Source of the DNA: M3007 sp037445225
Lineage (GTDB): Bacteria > Bacteroidota > Bacteroidia > Chitinophagales > Saprospiraceae
Direction: 5' to 3'
NCBI GenBank assembly: GCA_037445225.1
Contig: JBBIKW010000002.1
Coordinates: forward strand, 1 to 64,000
DNA length: 64,000 nt
The notes under the pieces are model-generated. The model was not told the origin of the DNA. It worked only from the letters and a program-made list of their open reading frames with translations, and ran no database searches. Of the stretch, positions 16,437 to 25,109 are shown one piece after another; the stretch's first letter is position 1; each line of letters starts with the position of its first letter. The translations under genes were made by a program, and so were the position numbers.

Positions 16437-17006
16437 TTATTTGCCTGTGCGCAGGGCACGCGGGATTTCGATGAGGGCAATGGGAATGGCGCCGTTATTG
16501 ATAATGCTGACACCTTCGGGCAGCTGGATATCGCGTATCCGAATCGTAGAGCCCAACTCCATGTTCGATATGTCGGCTACCACTTCATCGACAACCTTTT
16601 CCGGAGTAGTGAGGATGTTAACTTTGCGCAGGGTGGCTATAAACTTACCTCCTGCTTTTACTCCCGGTGCCTGCCCTTCAAAGCGCAGCGGCACACTCGC
16701 CTTGAAAGGAACGCCTGGAATAAGGCGAAGAAAGTCGATGTGAATAATCTGTTCGGTGACGGGATGAAACTGGATGTCTTTTACGATGCAGCGATATTTC
16801 GCACCTTCCAGGTCGACTTCGCCGAGCTTAAACTTAGAAGTATACACCAAAGGGCGCAGCGATGCGGGCTTTACGGCAAAGTGTATTGTATTCCCCCCGC
16901 CGCTTTGATACATTACAGCAGGTACCAAACCCTCGCGGCGCAAGCGTTTTGCTGCTTCTTTACCTCCCGTTTGCCGAGGCTGTGCCGGTATGAGAACAAT
17001 TTCCAT
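16437..17006 (-). CDS. rplY: Large ribosomal subunit protein bL25 (Ctc type)
   Basis: 189 residues: the long Ctc form with two domains. The N-terminal 5S rRNA-binding domain (about 1-95) has RQTGGKEAAKRLRREGLVPAV, then a strand reading RCIVKDIQFHPVTEQIIHIDF. The C-terminal beta domain (about 96-185) has VPLRFEGQAPGVKAGG and VVADISNMELGSTIRI. It binds 5S rRNA at the central protuberance. A TACCTTTG promoter box lies 36 bases upstream, and a strong terminator follows, so it is a single-gene unit. No pth gene lies alongside, although the two are often neighbours. Confidence 0.95.
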   Translation of the reverse strand: MEIVLIPAQPRQTGGKEAAKRLRREGLVPAVMYQSGGGNTIHFAVKPASLRPLVYTSKFKLGEVDLEGAKYRCIVKDIQFHPVTEQIIHIDFLRLIPGVPFKASVPLRFEGQAPGVKAGGKFIATLRKVNILTTPEKVVDEVVADISNMELGSTIRIRDIQLPEGVSIINNGAIPIALIEIPRALRTGK

Positions 17007-17041
17007 AAAAGATGCTGCGATTTCTTTTCAAAAAAGGCCTG

Positions 17042-17049
17042 CAAAGGTA
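17042..17049 (-). promoter_or_regulatory. Minus-7 promoter element TACCTTTG (minus strand)
   Basis: Exact TAnnTTTG match on the minus strand, 35 bases before the rplY ATG at 17006. A T-rich stretch (TTTTTC) lies about 17 bases further up in place of a clear TTG. Confidence 0.6.
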
Positions 17050-17259
17050 GAGCCCCTGCTTTGAAAAAGAAAACATTACTTAAAAGTTTTTCTACAGCTC
17101 CTTTCCTGCAAATGCTGCCCAAAAATTGGTATCACCCACCGAGCAACCATTAGGCGGCCGTTAGGAAAGCGTTCGACCTGTTCGAGCGTTATATACGCCG
17201 TCCAGATACTACTTTTTGGCCGGCATTTTGTTTTCAATTTCCAGCAACATTTGGCGACT

Positions 17260-18705
17260 ATGCGGACGATAGTGCAGATGACAGTTGTGGCCCTGTTGAG
17301 TGCGTGGGCTGCCGTATTTCTGTATCGGAGAGGAGAGCAGAGTTCCCTGCCTGTGCAGGGGGAAAGGCATCCGGGTAGTGAGGTGCGGTACACGAGCCTG
17401 ACCGACCGGCTTTTCAGCCCGCGCGCCGATGGCGAGTGGTCTTCCTCGGCACCTACCTCTTTTACGGTGGCAGCGGAGATGGCTACTCCCGCTGTGGTGA
17501 ATATCCGCGCCCGCGTCGAAATCGACCGCGGTTTCTGGGGGCGCTCGGTGGGCAACTCCTCGGGGTCGGGCGTTATCCTATCGCCCGATGGCTATATTGC
17601 CACAAATCACCATGTTATCGAGAACAGCCGCGAGATTAAGGTCACGTTGGCCGACAGGCGCGTCTTCTTAGCCGAACTGGTAGGGTCGGATCCTTCGACC
17701 GACATTGCGTTGCTCAAGATCGATGCTGTGGAGCTGCCCTTTTTGGTGTTTGGAAATAGCGACTCGGTGCGGGTGGGCGAGTGGGTGCTGGCTGTGGGCA
17801 ATCCCTTCAACTTAGAAAGCACGGTGACAGCGGGTATTGTCAGTGCGAAAGGCCGAAACATCAACATCTTGGGAGGAGCGACCAGCATCGAGTCGTTCAT
17901 ACAGACAGACGCAGCGGTCAACCCAGGCAACAGTGGCGGTGCTTTGGTAAATACCTTTGGCGAACTTATCGGCATCAACACGGCCATCGTTACGGAGTCG
18001 GGCAGCTATGAGGGATACTCCTTTGCCGTGCCGTCCAACTTAGTGCAAAAGGTCGTGCGCGACCTGCGCGAGTTTGGCGAAGTGCATCGGGCGTTCTTGG
18101 GCGTTAGCATCGAGGATTTGAACAGCGAAATAGCGCGCGAGTTGGCCTTGCCCAGCGCAGACGGCGTGCGCATAACGCGCGTCAGTCCAGGTAGTACTGC
18201 TTCCGATGCCGGCCTCCGAGAGGGCGACGTCATCCTGGGCATCAATCATACGGCCATCCGCCGGACCTCAGAGCTACAGGAACACATTGGGCGAATGCGC
18301 CCAGGCGATCGGGTCGCTTTAGATTACTGGCGCCACGGCATCCGACGCCGCGTTGAGGTCGTTTTAAAAGACCGGCATAACTCTACTGCCTCCATCCCGC
18401 GCGCTACGGGCTTGGAATTCAGCCGCACCTTGGGTATAGAGTTGCGGGAGCTGAAGCCGGAAGAAAGGCAACGCATGCACATCCGAGGTGCTATGGTCGT
18501 CAGCGTGCGCAAAGGCAGCATCGCCCATGAAGTCAACATGGTGCCTGGATACATTATTACCAGTGTGAACGGCAATCGGGTCTCTAACTTAGCCGAAGTG
18601 GTGGACTGCGTTCGAAATGCCCACAGCATCGTAACGCTCGAAGGCTATTACGAGGGAGAGTCTGACCTTTACGCGTATCGCTTTCGAAAACCTGTTGGTG
18701 ACTGA
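17260..18705 (+). CDS. Trypsin-like periplasmic serine protease, HtrA/DegP family
   Basis: 481 residues from the ATG at 17260. A TTG three codons up is less likely. An N-terminal membrane anchor or signal (VQMTVVALLSAWAAVFLY) precedes the protease domain. The catalytic triad is intact: His118 in NHHVIE, Asp148 in STDIALLKI, Ser225 in NPGNSGG. Two PDZ domains follow: ITRVSPGSTASDAGLREGD at about 285-370, and a weaker second one with IRGAMVVSVRKGS at about 395-475. It degrades or chaperones misfolded envelope proteins. It converges on asnB, with six bases between the stops. No sigma-E-type box is recognised upstream. Confidence 0.93.
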   Translation: MRTIVQMTVVALLSAWAAVFLYRRGEQSSLPVQGERHPGSEVRYTSLTDRLFSPRADGEWSSSAPTSFTVAAEMATPAVVNIRARVEIDRGFWGRSVGNSSGSGVILSPDGYIATNHHVIENSREIKVTLADRRVFLAELVGSDPSTDIALLKIDAVELPFLVFGNSDSVRVGEWVLAVGNPFNLESTVTAGIVSAKGRNINILGGATSIESFIQTDAAVNPGNSGGALVNTFGELIGINTAIVTESGSYEGYSFAVPSNLVQKVVRDLREFGEVHRAFLGVSIEDLNSEIARELALPSADGVRITRVSPGSTASDAGLREGDVILGINHTAIRRTSELQEHIGRMRPGDRVALDYWRHGIRRRVEVVLKDRHNSTASIPRATGLEFSRTLGIELRELKPEERQRMHIRGAMVVSVRKGSIAHEVNMVPGYIITSVNGNRVSNLAEVVDCVRNAHSIVTLEGYYEGESDLYAYRFRKPVGD

Positions 18706-18711
18706 CGTATC

Positions 18712-20382
18712 CTACGCTTCGCCCTTGTGTACGGAGCGCACCGAACGCCCGGAGGGGTCGTTGAGGTGGCGGAACGACTCGTCCCAAGCGAGTGCCTCTG
18801 GTGTAGAGCAGGCGACAGAAGGTACCGAGGGAACGCAGGCGGCTGCGGCGTCGGAAGGGAAGTGCTCAGCAAAGATGCTCCGGTAGTAGTACTCCTCCTT
18901 AGTCATGGGAGGATTTACCGGGAAGCGATAATGCGCGTTGGCGAGTTCTTCGTCTGACACGGCCTGAGCGGTGATTACCTTTAGAGTGTCTATCCAACTG
19001 TAGCCTACGCCGTCGGAAAACTGCTCTTTTTGCCGCCATGCAATGTCGGGATGCAGGATGTCCTCAAAAGCCTTGCGCAGCACCCATTTTTCGATGCGTC
19101 CGCCAACCGGTCGTTTATCTTCCGGGTTGAGGCGCATAGCCACATCCATAAACTCTTTGTCTAAGAACGGCACGCGGCCCTCTACGCCCCAGGCAGCCAG
19201 CGACTTGTTGGCCCGTAAGCAGTCGTATAGATGCAGCTTGCGCAACTTGCGCACCGTTTCTTCGTGGAAGGCGCGGGCATCGGGTGCCTTGTGAAAATAC
19301 AGGTATCCGCCAAACAGCTCGTCGGAACCTTCTCCCGAAAGCACCATCTTGATGCCCATGGCCTTGATGGCCCGGGCCATCAGATACATCGGCGTGGAGG
19401 CGCGCACCGTGGTTACGTCGTACGTTTCGATGTGATAGATGACGTCGCGCAGCGCATCCAGCCCTTCTTGGATAGTAAAATGTACCTCGTGGTGTACTGT
19501 GTTCAGATACTCCGCCATCTTCCGCGCAGCAGCCAAATCGGGCGAGCCCTTTAACCCTACGGCAAAAGAGTGCAGCTGAGGCCACCAGGCTTCACCAATA
19601 CTGCCTGTTTCAATACGCCTCGGCGCATACTTTTTGGCAATGGCCGCTATGATGGAAGAGTCTAACCCACCAGAAAGCAATACTCCATAAGGCACATCAG
19701 ACATCAGCTGGCGCTCTACTGCGCGTTCTAACGCATAGCGAAGGTCAGACAGCGAGGTGGTATTATTTTTTACCGCCTCAAAATCAAACCAGTCGCGTTC
19801 GTACCATCGCTTTGGCTCCATGCTTTCAGGGCTATACAGGTAGTGTCCGGGAGGAAACTCTTGTATCTTGCGACACACGCCCTCTAAGGCTTTGAGCTCA
19901 GAAGCCACATAGAAGTTTCCCGAAATATCCCAGCCCATGTATAAAGGGATAATGCCCATGTGGTCGCGACCGATGAGGTAGGCTCCCTTTTCCATGTCGT
20001 AAAGAGCAAAGGCAAAGATGCCGTTGAGGTCCTCCCAAAAATGGGGCCCTTTATCGCGATAAAGCGATAGGATAACCTCGCAGTCCGACTCCGTTCGGTA
20101 TGCGTAGCGCCCTTCAAACGCCTTTCGGATGCTGCGGTGGTTGTAGATCTCTCCGTTGACGGCCAGTACGTGTTTGCCATCGGGCGAGTACAGCGGTTGT
20201 CCTCCTGAGATCGGGTCTACGATGGCCAAGCGCTCATGCGCCAAGATGGCCTGCGGGCAGGAAAAGATACCGCTCCAATCTGGCCCGCGGTGGCGCAGCT
20301 TGCGCGACATGCCTAGGGCCCGGTCGCGCAGGGCGGCAGCATCTGCTCCCTTACTGCCAAAAATGCCGACAAATCCGCACAT
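18712..20382 (-). CDS. asnB: Asparagine synthase (glutamine-hydrolysing)
   Basis: 556 residues, the AsnB length. It makes asparagine from aspartate, glutamine and ATP. The start MCGFVGIFG puts the nucleophilic Cys at position 2 after Met removal, and the N-terminal glutaminase continues with RLAIVDPISGGQPL and NGEIYNH. The synthetase half has the PP-loop SGGLDSS (about residue 235), VLSGEGSDELFGGYLYFHKA and a C-terminal EGRVPFLDKEFMDVAMRL. It lies divergent from a Crp/Fnr gene, with a promoter box at 20421-20428. It is a single gene. Confidence 0.96.
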   Translation of the reverse strand: MCGFVGIFGSKGADAAALRDRALGMSRKLRHRGPDWSGIFSCPQAILAHERLAIVDPISGGQPLYSPDGKHVLAVNGEIYNHRSIRKAFEGRYAYRTESDCEVILSLYRDKGPHFWEDLNGIFAFALYDMEKGAYLIGRDHMGIIPLYMGWDISGNFYVASELKALEGVCRKIQEFPPGHYLYSPESMEPKRWYERDWFDFEAVKNNTTSLSDLRYALERAVERQLMSDVPYGVLLSGGLDSSIIAAIAKKYAPRRIETGSIGEAWWPQLHSFAVGLKGSPDLAAARKMAEYLNTVHHEVHFTIQEGLDALRDVIYHIETYDVTTVRASTPMYLMARAIKAMGIKMVLSGEGSDELFGGYLYFHKAPDARAFHEETVRKLRKLHLYDCLRANKSLAAWGVEGRVPFLDKEFMDVAMRLNPEDKRPVGGRIEKWVLRKAFEDILHPDIAWRQKEQFSDGVGYSWIDTLKVITAQAVSDEELANAHYRFPVNPPMTKEEYYYRSIFAEHFPSDAAAACVPSVPSVACSTPEALAWDESFRHLNDPSGRSVRSVHKGEA

Positions 20383-20420
20383 GTTTTTGCTGCTTTAAGC
20401 TTCTCTCGGAAAAAGGCGCG

Positions 20421-20428
20421 CAAAGGTA
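20421..20428 (-). promoter_or_regulatory. Minus-7 promoter element TACCTTTG (minus strand)
   Basis: Exact TAnnTTTG on the minus strand, 38 bases before the asnB ATG. A TTTTTG lies about 14 bases upstream of the box, slightly short for a minus-33 element. Confidence 0.55.
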
Positions 20429-20533
20429 GGCGATAAAATGGTCAAAAATAGCCTCGAAAAAGGAAAGCAGCAAAGCGCAAAAGAAGTGCGATTTTTACCC
20501 TCGGAATTGCAAACCGACAAGCGTGTTTCGCCT

Positions 20534-21166
20534 ATGGACGCAGCTGCTCTGCGCTCGCTTTTTCCCGATTTAGAAGAACCTCTCCGCCGGGAATTGGAGG
20601 AAAAGGGGAAGGTAGTTGCTGTGCCCGCCGGCCAGCAATTGTTGCAGATGGGGCAAAATATCCGACACACTATCTTGGTATTGAGCGGCTTAGTGAAGCT
20701 GTTCCGAGAAGATGAGGAAGGCAATGAGTTCTTTATTTACTACCTGCAGCCCGGCGATGGTTGTGCACTTTCCATGATATGCGACCGCATACATCGGAGC
20801 AGCGCCGTGACGGCTCGAGCCGTGACCGATGCAGAAATGCTGGTTGTCCCCTTGGAGTATACCGAAGATTGGATGCGCCGCTATCGCAGCTGGTTCCACT
20901 TCGTCGTTCGCACCTATCGAGAGCGGTTTGAGGAGCTCTTGGATACTCTCGACAGCATCGCCTTTAAAAATTTAGATGAGCGCTTGTTGTTCTACCTAAA
21001 GAGGCACTACAAAACCTTGGGCACCCCTGTACTTCCGCTGACCAACACTGAGATTGCACAGGAGTTGAACTCTTCTAGAGAGGTGATCTCGCGTTTAATG
21101 AAAAAGCTGGCAGAGGCGGGCAAGGTGCGTCTCCTAAAAAACGGAATAGAAGTCTTGAACCTATGA
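20534..21166 (+). CDS. Crp/Fnr family transcriptional regulator
   Basis: 210 residues from the ATG at 20534 (MDAAALRSLFPD). The frame is open 32 codons further, but that extension has no family counterpart and overlaps the divergent asnB promoter. A cyclic-nucleotide-binding beta-roll lies at about 15-125 (RHTILVLSGLVKLFREDEEG, then QPGDGCALSMIC). A dimerisation helix follows, then a Crp-type winged helix at about 140-205 with LTNTEIAQELNSSREVISRLMKKL as the helix-turn-helix. There is no Fnr iron-sulfur cysteine cluster. The ligand is not evident. A 14-base palindrome just past the stop (21179-21192) could be its operator for the next gene, which is inference. Confidence 0.9.
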   Translation: MDAAALRSLFPDLEEPLRRELEEKGKVVAVPAGQQLLQMGQNIRHTILVLSGLVKLFREDEEGNEFFIYYLQPGDGCALSMICDRIHRSSAVTARAVTDAEMLVVPLEYTEDWMRRYRSWFHFVVRTYRERFEELLDTLDSIAFKNLDERLLFYLKRHYKTLGTPVLPLTNTEIAQELNSSREVISRLMKKLAEAGKVRLLKNGIEVLNL

Positions 21167-21178
21167 AATTTCTACCTT

Positions 21179-21192
21179 AGCGGTGCACCGCT
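21179..21192. repeat. 14-base perfect palindrome between the Crp-like gene and the next gene
   Basis: AGCGGTGCACCGCT reads the same on both strands and lies 56 bases before the ATG at 21248. It may be a protein-binding site or a very short hairpin, and the following TTTCTG is too weak for a confident terminator. Confidence 0.35.
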
Positions 21193-21247
21193 TTCTGCTG
21201 GCGCTGCATCTAAGGGCTATATTACTCACCTAACTTAACGCATTTTT

Positions 21248-21481
21248 ATGTCTGTACAAGAGCGCCACCGCGAACACCGGCGCCGCACTTTGCGCGGCCC
21301 AATTATGATTTTGGGTACCGTTATGACCTTTATTTATCTCGGATTGGGCACGGCTTTGCTAGTAGACAAGACGCTTTTTGAAAACATCCCTATAGAGTTT
21401 CGCAATATTTTTGCCGTCTTGCTCATCGTTTACGGCCTTTATCGCGGTTGGCGTGTCTATTGGGACTATTACCGGGGGTAA
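21248..21481 (+). CDS. Small two-helix membrane protein
   Basis: 77 residues. A basic N-terminus (RHREHRRRTLRG) precedes two membrane helices, about 19-42 (IMILGTVMTFIYLGLGTALLV) and 52-68 (NIFAVLLIVYGLYRGW). It ends in WDYYRG. The basic N-terminus predicts a cytoplasmic N-terminus and C-terminus. Proteins of this type sit next to the substrate-binding and TPR genes in many Bacteroidota, commonly with ExbB/ExbD/TonB. Here only the small protein and the two downstream genes are present. The function is unknown. Confidence 0.75.
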   Translation: MSVQERHREHRRRTLRGPIMILGTVMTFIYLGLGTALLVDKTLFENIPIEFRNIFAVLLIVYGLYRGWRVYWDYYRG

Positions 21482-21558
21482 TTCTGAAGGTGTGTAGGCC
21501 GTTATCCGCGGCGCGACATGCGAACTTTGCGCACTAAAATATACCTGCGCGTGAAACT

Positions 21559-22503
21559 ATGGGAACGGGAAAAACGCTTTTAGGTCTCTTACTTTCCATC
21601 GCTTTTACCTTGGTCTCGTGCGAGCAGCGCGGCAAAGACGGTAAGGTATTGGACACACCCACCAGTGGGTCCATCCGCATTTTGGTAGATGAGGCTTATC
21701 AACCGGTGATAGCCAGCGCCCTGGACGTGTTCGATACGCTGTATCCGCGCACCGACGTACAAGCCGAATATGTGGCTGAGGGGGAGGCAGTGGCAGCCTT
21801 ATTGCGCGACTCGGTACAAGTCATCATCATCGGCCGAGCGCTGACGGAGGAGGAAATCAAACGCCATTTCGAACCCCGCGGTTTCCGTCCTGCTATGACC
21901 CTGATCGCCTACGATGCGGTAGCCTTTATTGTTCACCCGTCTAACCCCGACACGCTGCTGACCCAAGAGCAGCTGCGACAGATCGTCACGGGTCAAAAAA
22001 CGCGCTGGCGCGACATCCGCGCGCGCGCTTCCTCCGATAGCATCGTGTTGGTTTTTGACCATGCGCTTTCGGGAACGGTGCGCTACGTGCGCGACAGTAT
22101 CGGCAGTGGAACGCCTCTGCCCGCCAACGCCTTCGCGCTGAAAGGCAACGCCGAAGTGATCGACTACGTCGCGCGACATCCCAACGCCTTGGGCATTATC
22201 GGCGCTAACTGGATCTCGGATGCCGATGATAAGGGGGTACAGTCGTTCTTGCGGGAGATCAAATTAGTAGATATTGCTCCTGCCACTGGCAAGGAGGGTT
22301 TTGGTCCCTACCAGGCATATCTGGCTACGGGACAATACCCTTACAAACGCGCCGTGTACGTCATCAATGCCCAGGCGCGTACCGGCTTAGGACTGGGTTT
22401 AGCCGCATTCTTGGCTTCCGACCCCGGTCAACGCATCATCCATAAAGATGGCCTTTTGGCGGCACAGGCACCGATCCGGCTCATCCAATTGCAGCGGGAC
22501 TAA
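21559..22503 (+). CDS. PstS-like substrate-binding lipoprotein
   Basis: 314 residues with a lipoprotein signal (AFTLVSCEQ). The body is a type-2 periplasmic binding fold of the PstS kind: GSIRILVDEAYQPVIASALDVF, then a central YDAVAFIVHPSNPDTLLTQEQL, then KTRWRDIRARA and a C-terminal IGANWISDADDKGVQSF. PstS homologues bind phosphate, but the S-G-T/S-G-T phosphate loops are not clear here, so the ligand is open. No pstCAB genes follow. The next gene is a TPR protein, and I infer they work together in envelope nutrient uptake or TonB-linked transport. Confidence 0.8.
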   Translation: MGTGKTLLGLLLSIAFTLVSCEQRGKDGKVLDTPTSGSIRILVDEAYQPVIASALDVFDTLYPRTDVQAEYVAEGEAVAALLRDSVQVIIIGRALTEEEIKRHFEPRGFRPAMTLIAYDAVAFIVHPSNPDTLLTQEQLRQIVTGQKTRWRDIRARASSDSIVLVFDHALSGTVRYVRDSIGSGTPLPANAFALKGNAEVIDYVARHPNALGIIGANWISDADDKGVQSFLREIKLVDIAPATGKEGFGPYQAYLATGQYPYKRAVYVINAQARTGLGLGLAAFLASDPGQRIIHKDGLLAAQAPIRLIQLQRD

Positions 22504-22538
22504 ACTCCGGCTGAGGCAACGTTAACCAAGGTTTCGGA

Positions 22539-22555
22539 CGTCTAAGGGATAGACG
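22539..22555. repeat. Short hairpin between the binding-protein and TPR genes
   Basis: CGTCTA and TAGACG pair around a five-base loop, 36 bases below the stop at 22503. There is no T tract, so it is more likely a processing or attenuation element than a terminator. Confidence 0.35.
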
Positions 22556-22704
22556 CCCGTTAAAAAGATATTAAAAGTGTCGAGGCAGGGAGATTACTTT
22601 GCGACAAATGCTTTTAAGATGCGTCAAAAAGCCAAAACTTTGCATCGCCATTGAAGCAATCGTTACCTATTCTGTCTTTGTTCATCTATTTAACTGTTTG
22701 TCCA

Positions 22705-24387
22705 ATGACGTACCTTTTGAGAGAATCTGTCGTGTTTTTTACCGTCGTTTGTTTCGGATTTTCCGCCTTAGCACAGACCCACGAAGAAGGGATTGCTGCC
22801 ATGCAGATGAACCGCTGGGATAAGGCTGTCGAGGTATACCAGCAGCTGACAAAAGCAGATCCCGCCGATCAAATAGCGTGGTTGATGCTTGGAAGCGCCT
22901 ACGCCGCTAAGGGTGAGTTAGACAAAGCCAAGTCAGCTTATGAGTCCGCCTACAACGCTAAACCTGACGGGGCCTACGCTCTCATCGCTACGGCGCGCAT
23001 CCTGTTGCTCCAGGGCCGCAAGGATGAAGCGGAAACGGTCTTGAAGAAGGTGGACAAGTACACCCGCAAGGACGTTACCGGCCGCCGAATGGTGGGCGAG
23101 ACCTTCCTTTATCCGATGGGCAATACTAAACCCGATTTCGCGCGCGCCGAAGAAGAGCTGAAAAAAGCTGCAGAAATCTCTTCCCGCGACTTCGGAACAC
23201 AAATGGCCTTGGGATATTCCTACTTAGAGCGCGGAAATGGGGGGGCGGCAGCGCTCAGCTATGAGATTGCCTCTACCCTCAACCCTCAAAACCCGCTGCC
23301 TGTCTTCATGTTGGCTAAGGTATATTACTACGGAAAGTTGTACGACAAATACCTGGCCAATTTGGACAAGGCTATTGCCCTACGGCCCAATTACACCGAT
23401 GCCTTGCGCGAGAAGGCCAACTTTTTGTATTTTGAAAAGCAATGGCAAAAGGCCTTAGAAGCCGCTAAAGATTTGGTCAATAAGGCCGCGGAGCCCAGCG
23501 TAGAAGACAAAATGCTGTTGGCCAACTTGCTTTACATTAATAAAGATTGTGCCTCGTGTACTGCCTTAGTTGAGAAAATTCTCAAGGAAGACCCTTCCAA
23601 AAATTACCTCCGGCGTCTGCAGGCGTATTGCAATTACGACAACGAGCGCTATGCGGAGGGGCTGGCTGTCATCGAGGACTTCTTTAAAATGGTTCAGCCC
23701 GACAAGGTGTTGGCCTCTGACTACGAGTATTTGGCCAAGCTCCAAGTCAAGATGAAGCGCGACACGTTAGAGGCTATCCGCAACTACGAAAAGGCCATCG
23801 AAATGGAGCCCTCTCGCTGGCCCTTGCGTGCCGACATCGCTAAGCTGTACTACGCCAAAAAGAACTACTGCGAAGCGGCACGCACCTATCAGGCTTATTT
23901 GGACTCTTTGGAAAATGGCCAAGACCGCGTAAATACGGCCTATCAAACGGGAATCTGTTATTACTTCTGTACGGAGGACCCTGACCACTACGCGAAGGCT
24001 GAGCAGGCGTTTAGTATTATTACCGAATTAGCACCCGACGCATCCATTGGCTGGATATGGCGGGCCAAAGCCGCTTCTAAATTGGAACCTGATCTGGCCT
24101 CAGGCGATAGTACCTTGGTGGAAAAGTACGGCGTCGCACAGCCGTTTTTTGAGCGCTATGTGGAACTAGCTGCTGCAGACCCAGTCAAAAACAAAAAGGA
24201 TCTCGTCTCCTCTTACGAGTATCTGACCTACTTCTACTTCATCAAGAAACAGGACGACAAGGCTAAAGAGTATATCGAGAAACTCCTGGCGCTGGAGCCA
24301 GAAAATCCCACTGGATTGGAGATCCAGAATATTCTGAGAGAGGAGACCTCCTCAGGCTCATCTCCAAAGAAAGGGGGAGGCCGCTAA
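22705..24387 (+). CDS. Secreted tetratricopeptide-repeat protein
   Basis: 560 residues from the ATG at 22705 (MTYLLRESVVFF). A signal peptide ends near FSALAQTHEEG. The rest is TPR and related helical repeats, e.g. GIAAMQMNRWDKAVEVYQQL, DQIAWLMLGSAYAAKGELDK, then EKAIEMEPSRWPLRADIAKL. The first repeats are canonical and the middle ones (residues about 250-420) are degenerate. It probably acts as a periplasmic scaffold. It is in an operon-like arrangement behind the binding-protein gene, as in many Bacteroidota. The stop codon sits inside the loop of its own terminator. Confidence 0.85.
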   Translation: MTYLLRESVVFFTVVCFGFSALAQTHEEGIAAMQMNRWDKAVEVYQQLTKADPADQIAWLMLGSAYAAKGELDKAKSAYESAYNAKPDGAYALIATARILLLQGRKDEAETVLKKVDKYTRKDVTGRRMVGETFLYPMGNTKPDFARAEEELKKAAEISSRDFGTQMALGYSYLERGNGGAAALSYEIASTLNPQNPLPVFMLAKVYYYGKLYDKYLANLDKAIALRPNYTDALREKANFLYFEKQWQKALEAAKDLVNKAAEPSVEDKMLLANLLYINKDCASCTALVEKILKEDPSKNYLRRLQAYCNYDNERYAEGLAVIEDFFKMVQPDKVLASDYEYLAKLQVKMKRDTLEAIRNYEKAIEMEPSRWPLRADIAKLYYAKKNYCEAARTYQAYLDSLENGQDRVNTAYQTGICYYFCTEDPDHYAKAEQAFSIITELAPDASIGWIWRAKAASKLEPDLASGDSTLVEKYGVAQPFFERYVELAAADPVKNKKDLVSSYEYLTYFYFIKKQDDKAKEYIEKLLALEPENPTGLEIQNILREETSSGSSPKKGGGR

Positions 24388-24401
24388 GGCCTCCCTTTTT
24401 T
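24375..24401 (+). terminator. Rho-independent terminator overlapping the TPR gene stop
   Basis: GGGAGGCC (24375-24382) pairs perfectly with GGCCTCCC (24388-24395) and is followed by six T residues. The five-base loop contains the TAA stop of the preceding gene, so the coding end forms one arm of the terminator. Confidence 0.9.
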
Positions 24402-24417
24402 AGGGGCTAAGCAGGAG

Positions 24418-24957
24418 TTAATCCCTTTCCTTGCTGCTCTCGCCGACAAAATAGTCGCTGCGGTTCTTGAACAGGAGGTTGAATGTCGTCATGCTGCCGT
24501 AGCAGCGGGTGATGTACTGTTGAAGGTTGATCTTGTCCTCTTCATCTAGCTTCTTATGGGCATTGATCTGCTGCTCCAACACGCGGAGGCGGTCGCGCAT
24601 CATGACGATTTTGTGAAAGAATGTCTCAATGGGCATCTCCTTAGGTTGGATGCCTTCTGCTTGCAGGATCATCTTGCCGCCTTTCCAACGGTCGCCCAAG
24701 GGCACTGTCTCTAAGCTCACCCCAGACCAGGCGCGCAGGATGCGTATGAGCGCCTGCTCCGCTTCGGTAAAAGTGACCGGTTCCTCTGCCGGTATGGCTT
24801 CGATCACCTGCCAAGCGCTGTAGTCTTTGCTGACCATCTTTAGCCCAAATTGCATGAAACAAACCTCATAGGCGGCAACATGCAGCCGAACGATAGCGCC
24901 ATCGCCGTAGGCAGGGTGCTTGACGCGTGAACCAACGCCGAGTAAATGCTGACTCAT
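24418..24957 (-). CDS. Hypothetical protein with N-terminal UvrD-C-like KOW/Tudor segment
   Basis: 179 residues. The start GVGSRVKHPAYGDGAIVRL resembles the small beta-barrel at the end of UvrD-type helicases (G-x-x-V-x-H-P-x-F/Y-G-x-G), so a nucleic-acid or protein contact is possible. The rest is predicted helical (EAEQALIRILRAWSG, then METFFHKIVMMRDRLRVLEQQ-like). There is no signal peptide. It is a cytoplasmic protein of unknown role. It stands alone between two convergent or divergent units. The near-consensus box TTTATTTG lies about 30 bases upstream. Confidence 0.75.
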   Translation of the reverse strand: MSQHLLGVGSRVKHPAYGDGAIVRLHVAAYEVCFMQFGLKMVSKDYSAWQVIEAIPAEEPVTFTEAEQALIRILRAWSGVSLETVPLGDRWKGGKMILQAEGIQPKEMPIETFFHKIVMMRDRLRVLEQQINAHKKLDEEDKINLQQYITRCYGSMTTFNLLFKNRSDYFVGESSKERD

Positions 24958-25109
24958 AGACCGTGTTATTGTTTTTCTGGCCGCAAATAAAGCGCCTTTC
25001 GCCTTACAAAAGGTGTCTGCAAGCGAGCTTCAGAACCCCGTAAAAGAAAACGGACGAAGTTTTGTTGAACCTTTCCCTTGCTCAAGCGTATTTTGGGTCG
25101 ACTACAGCC

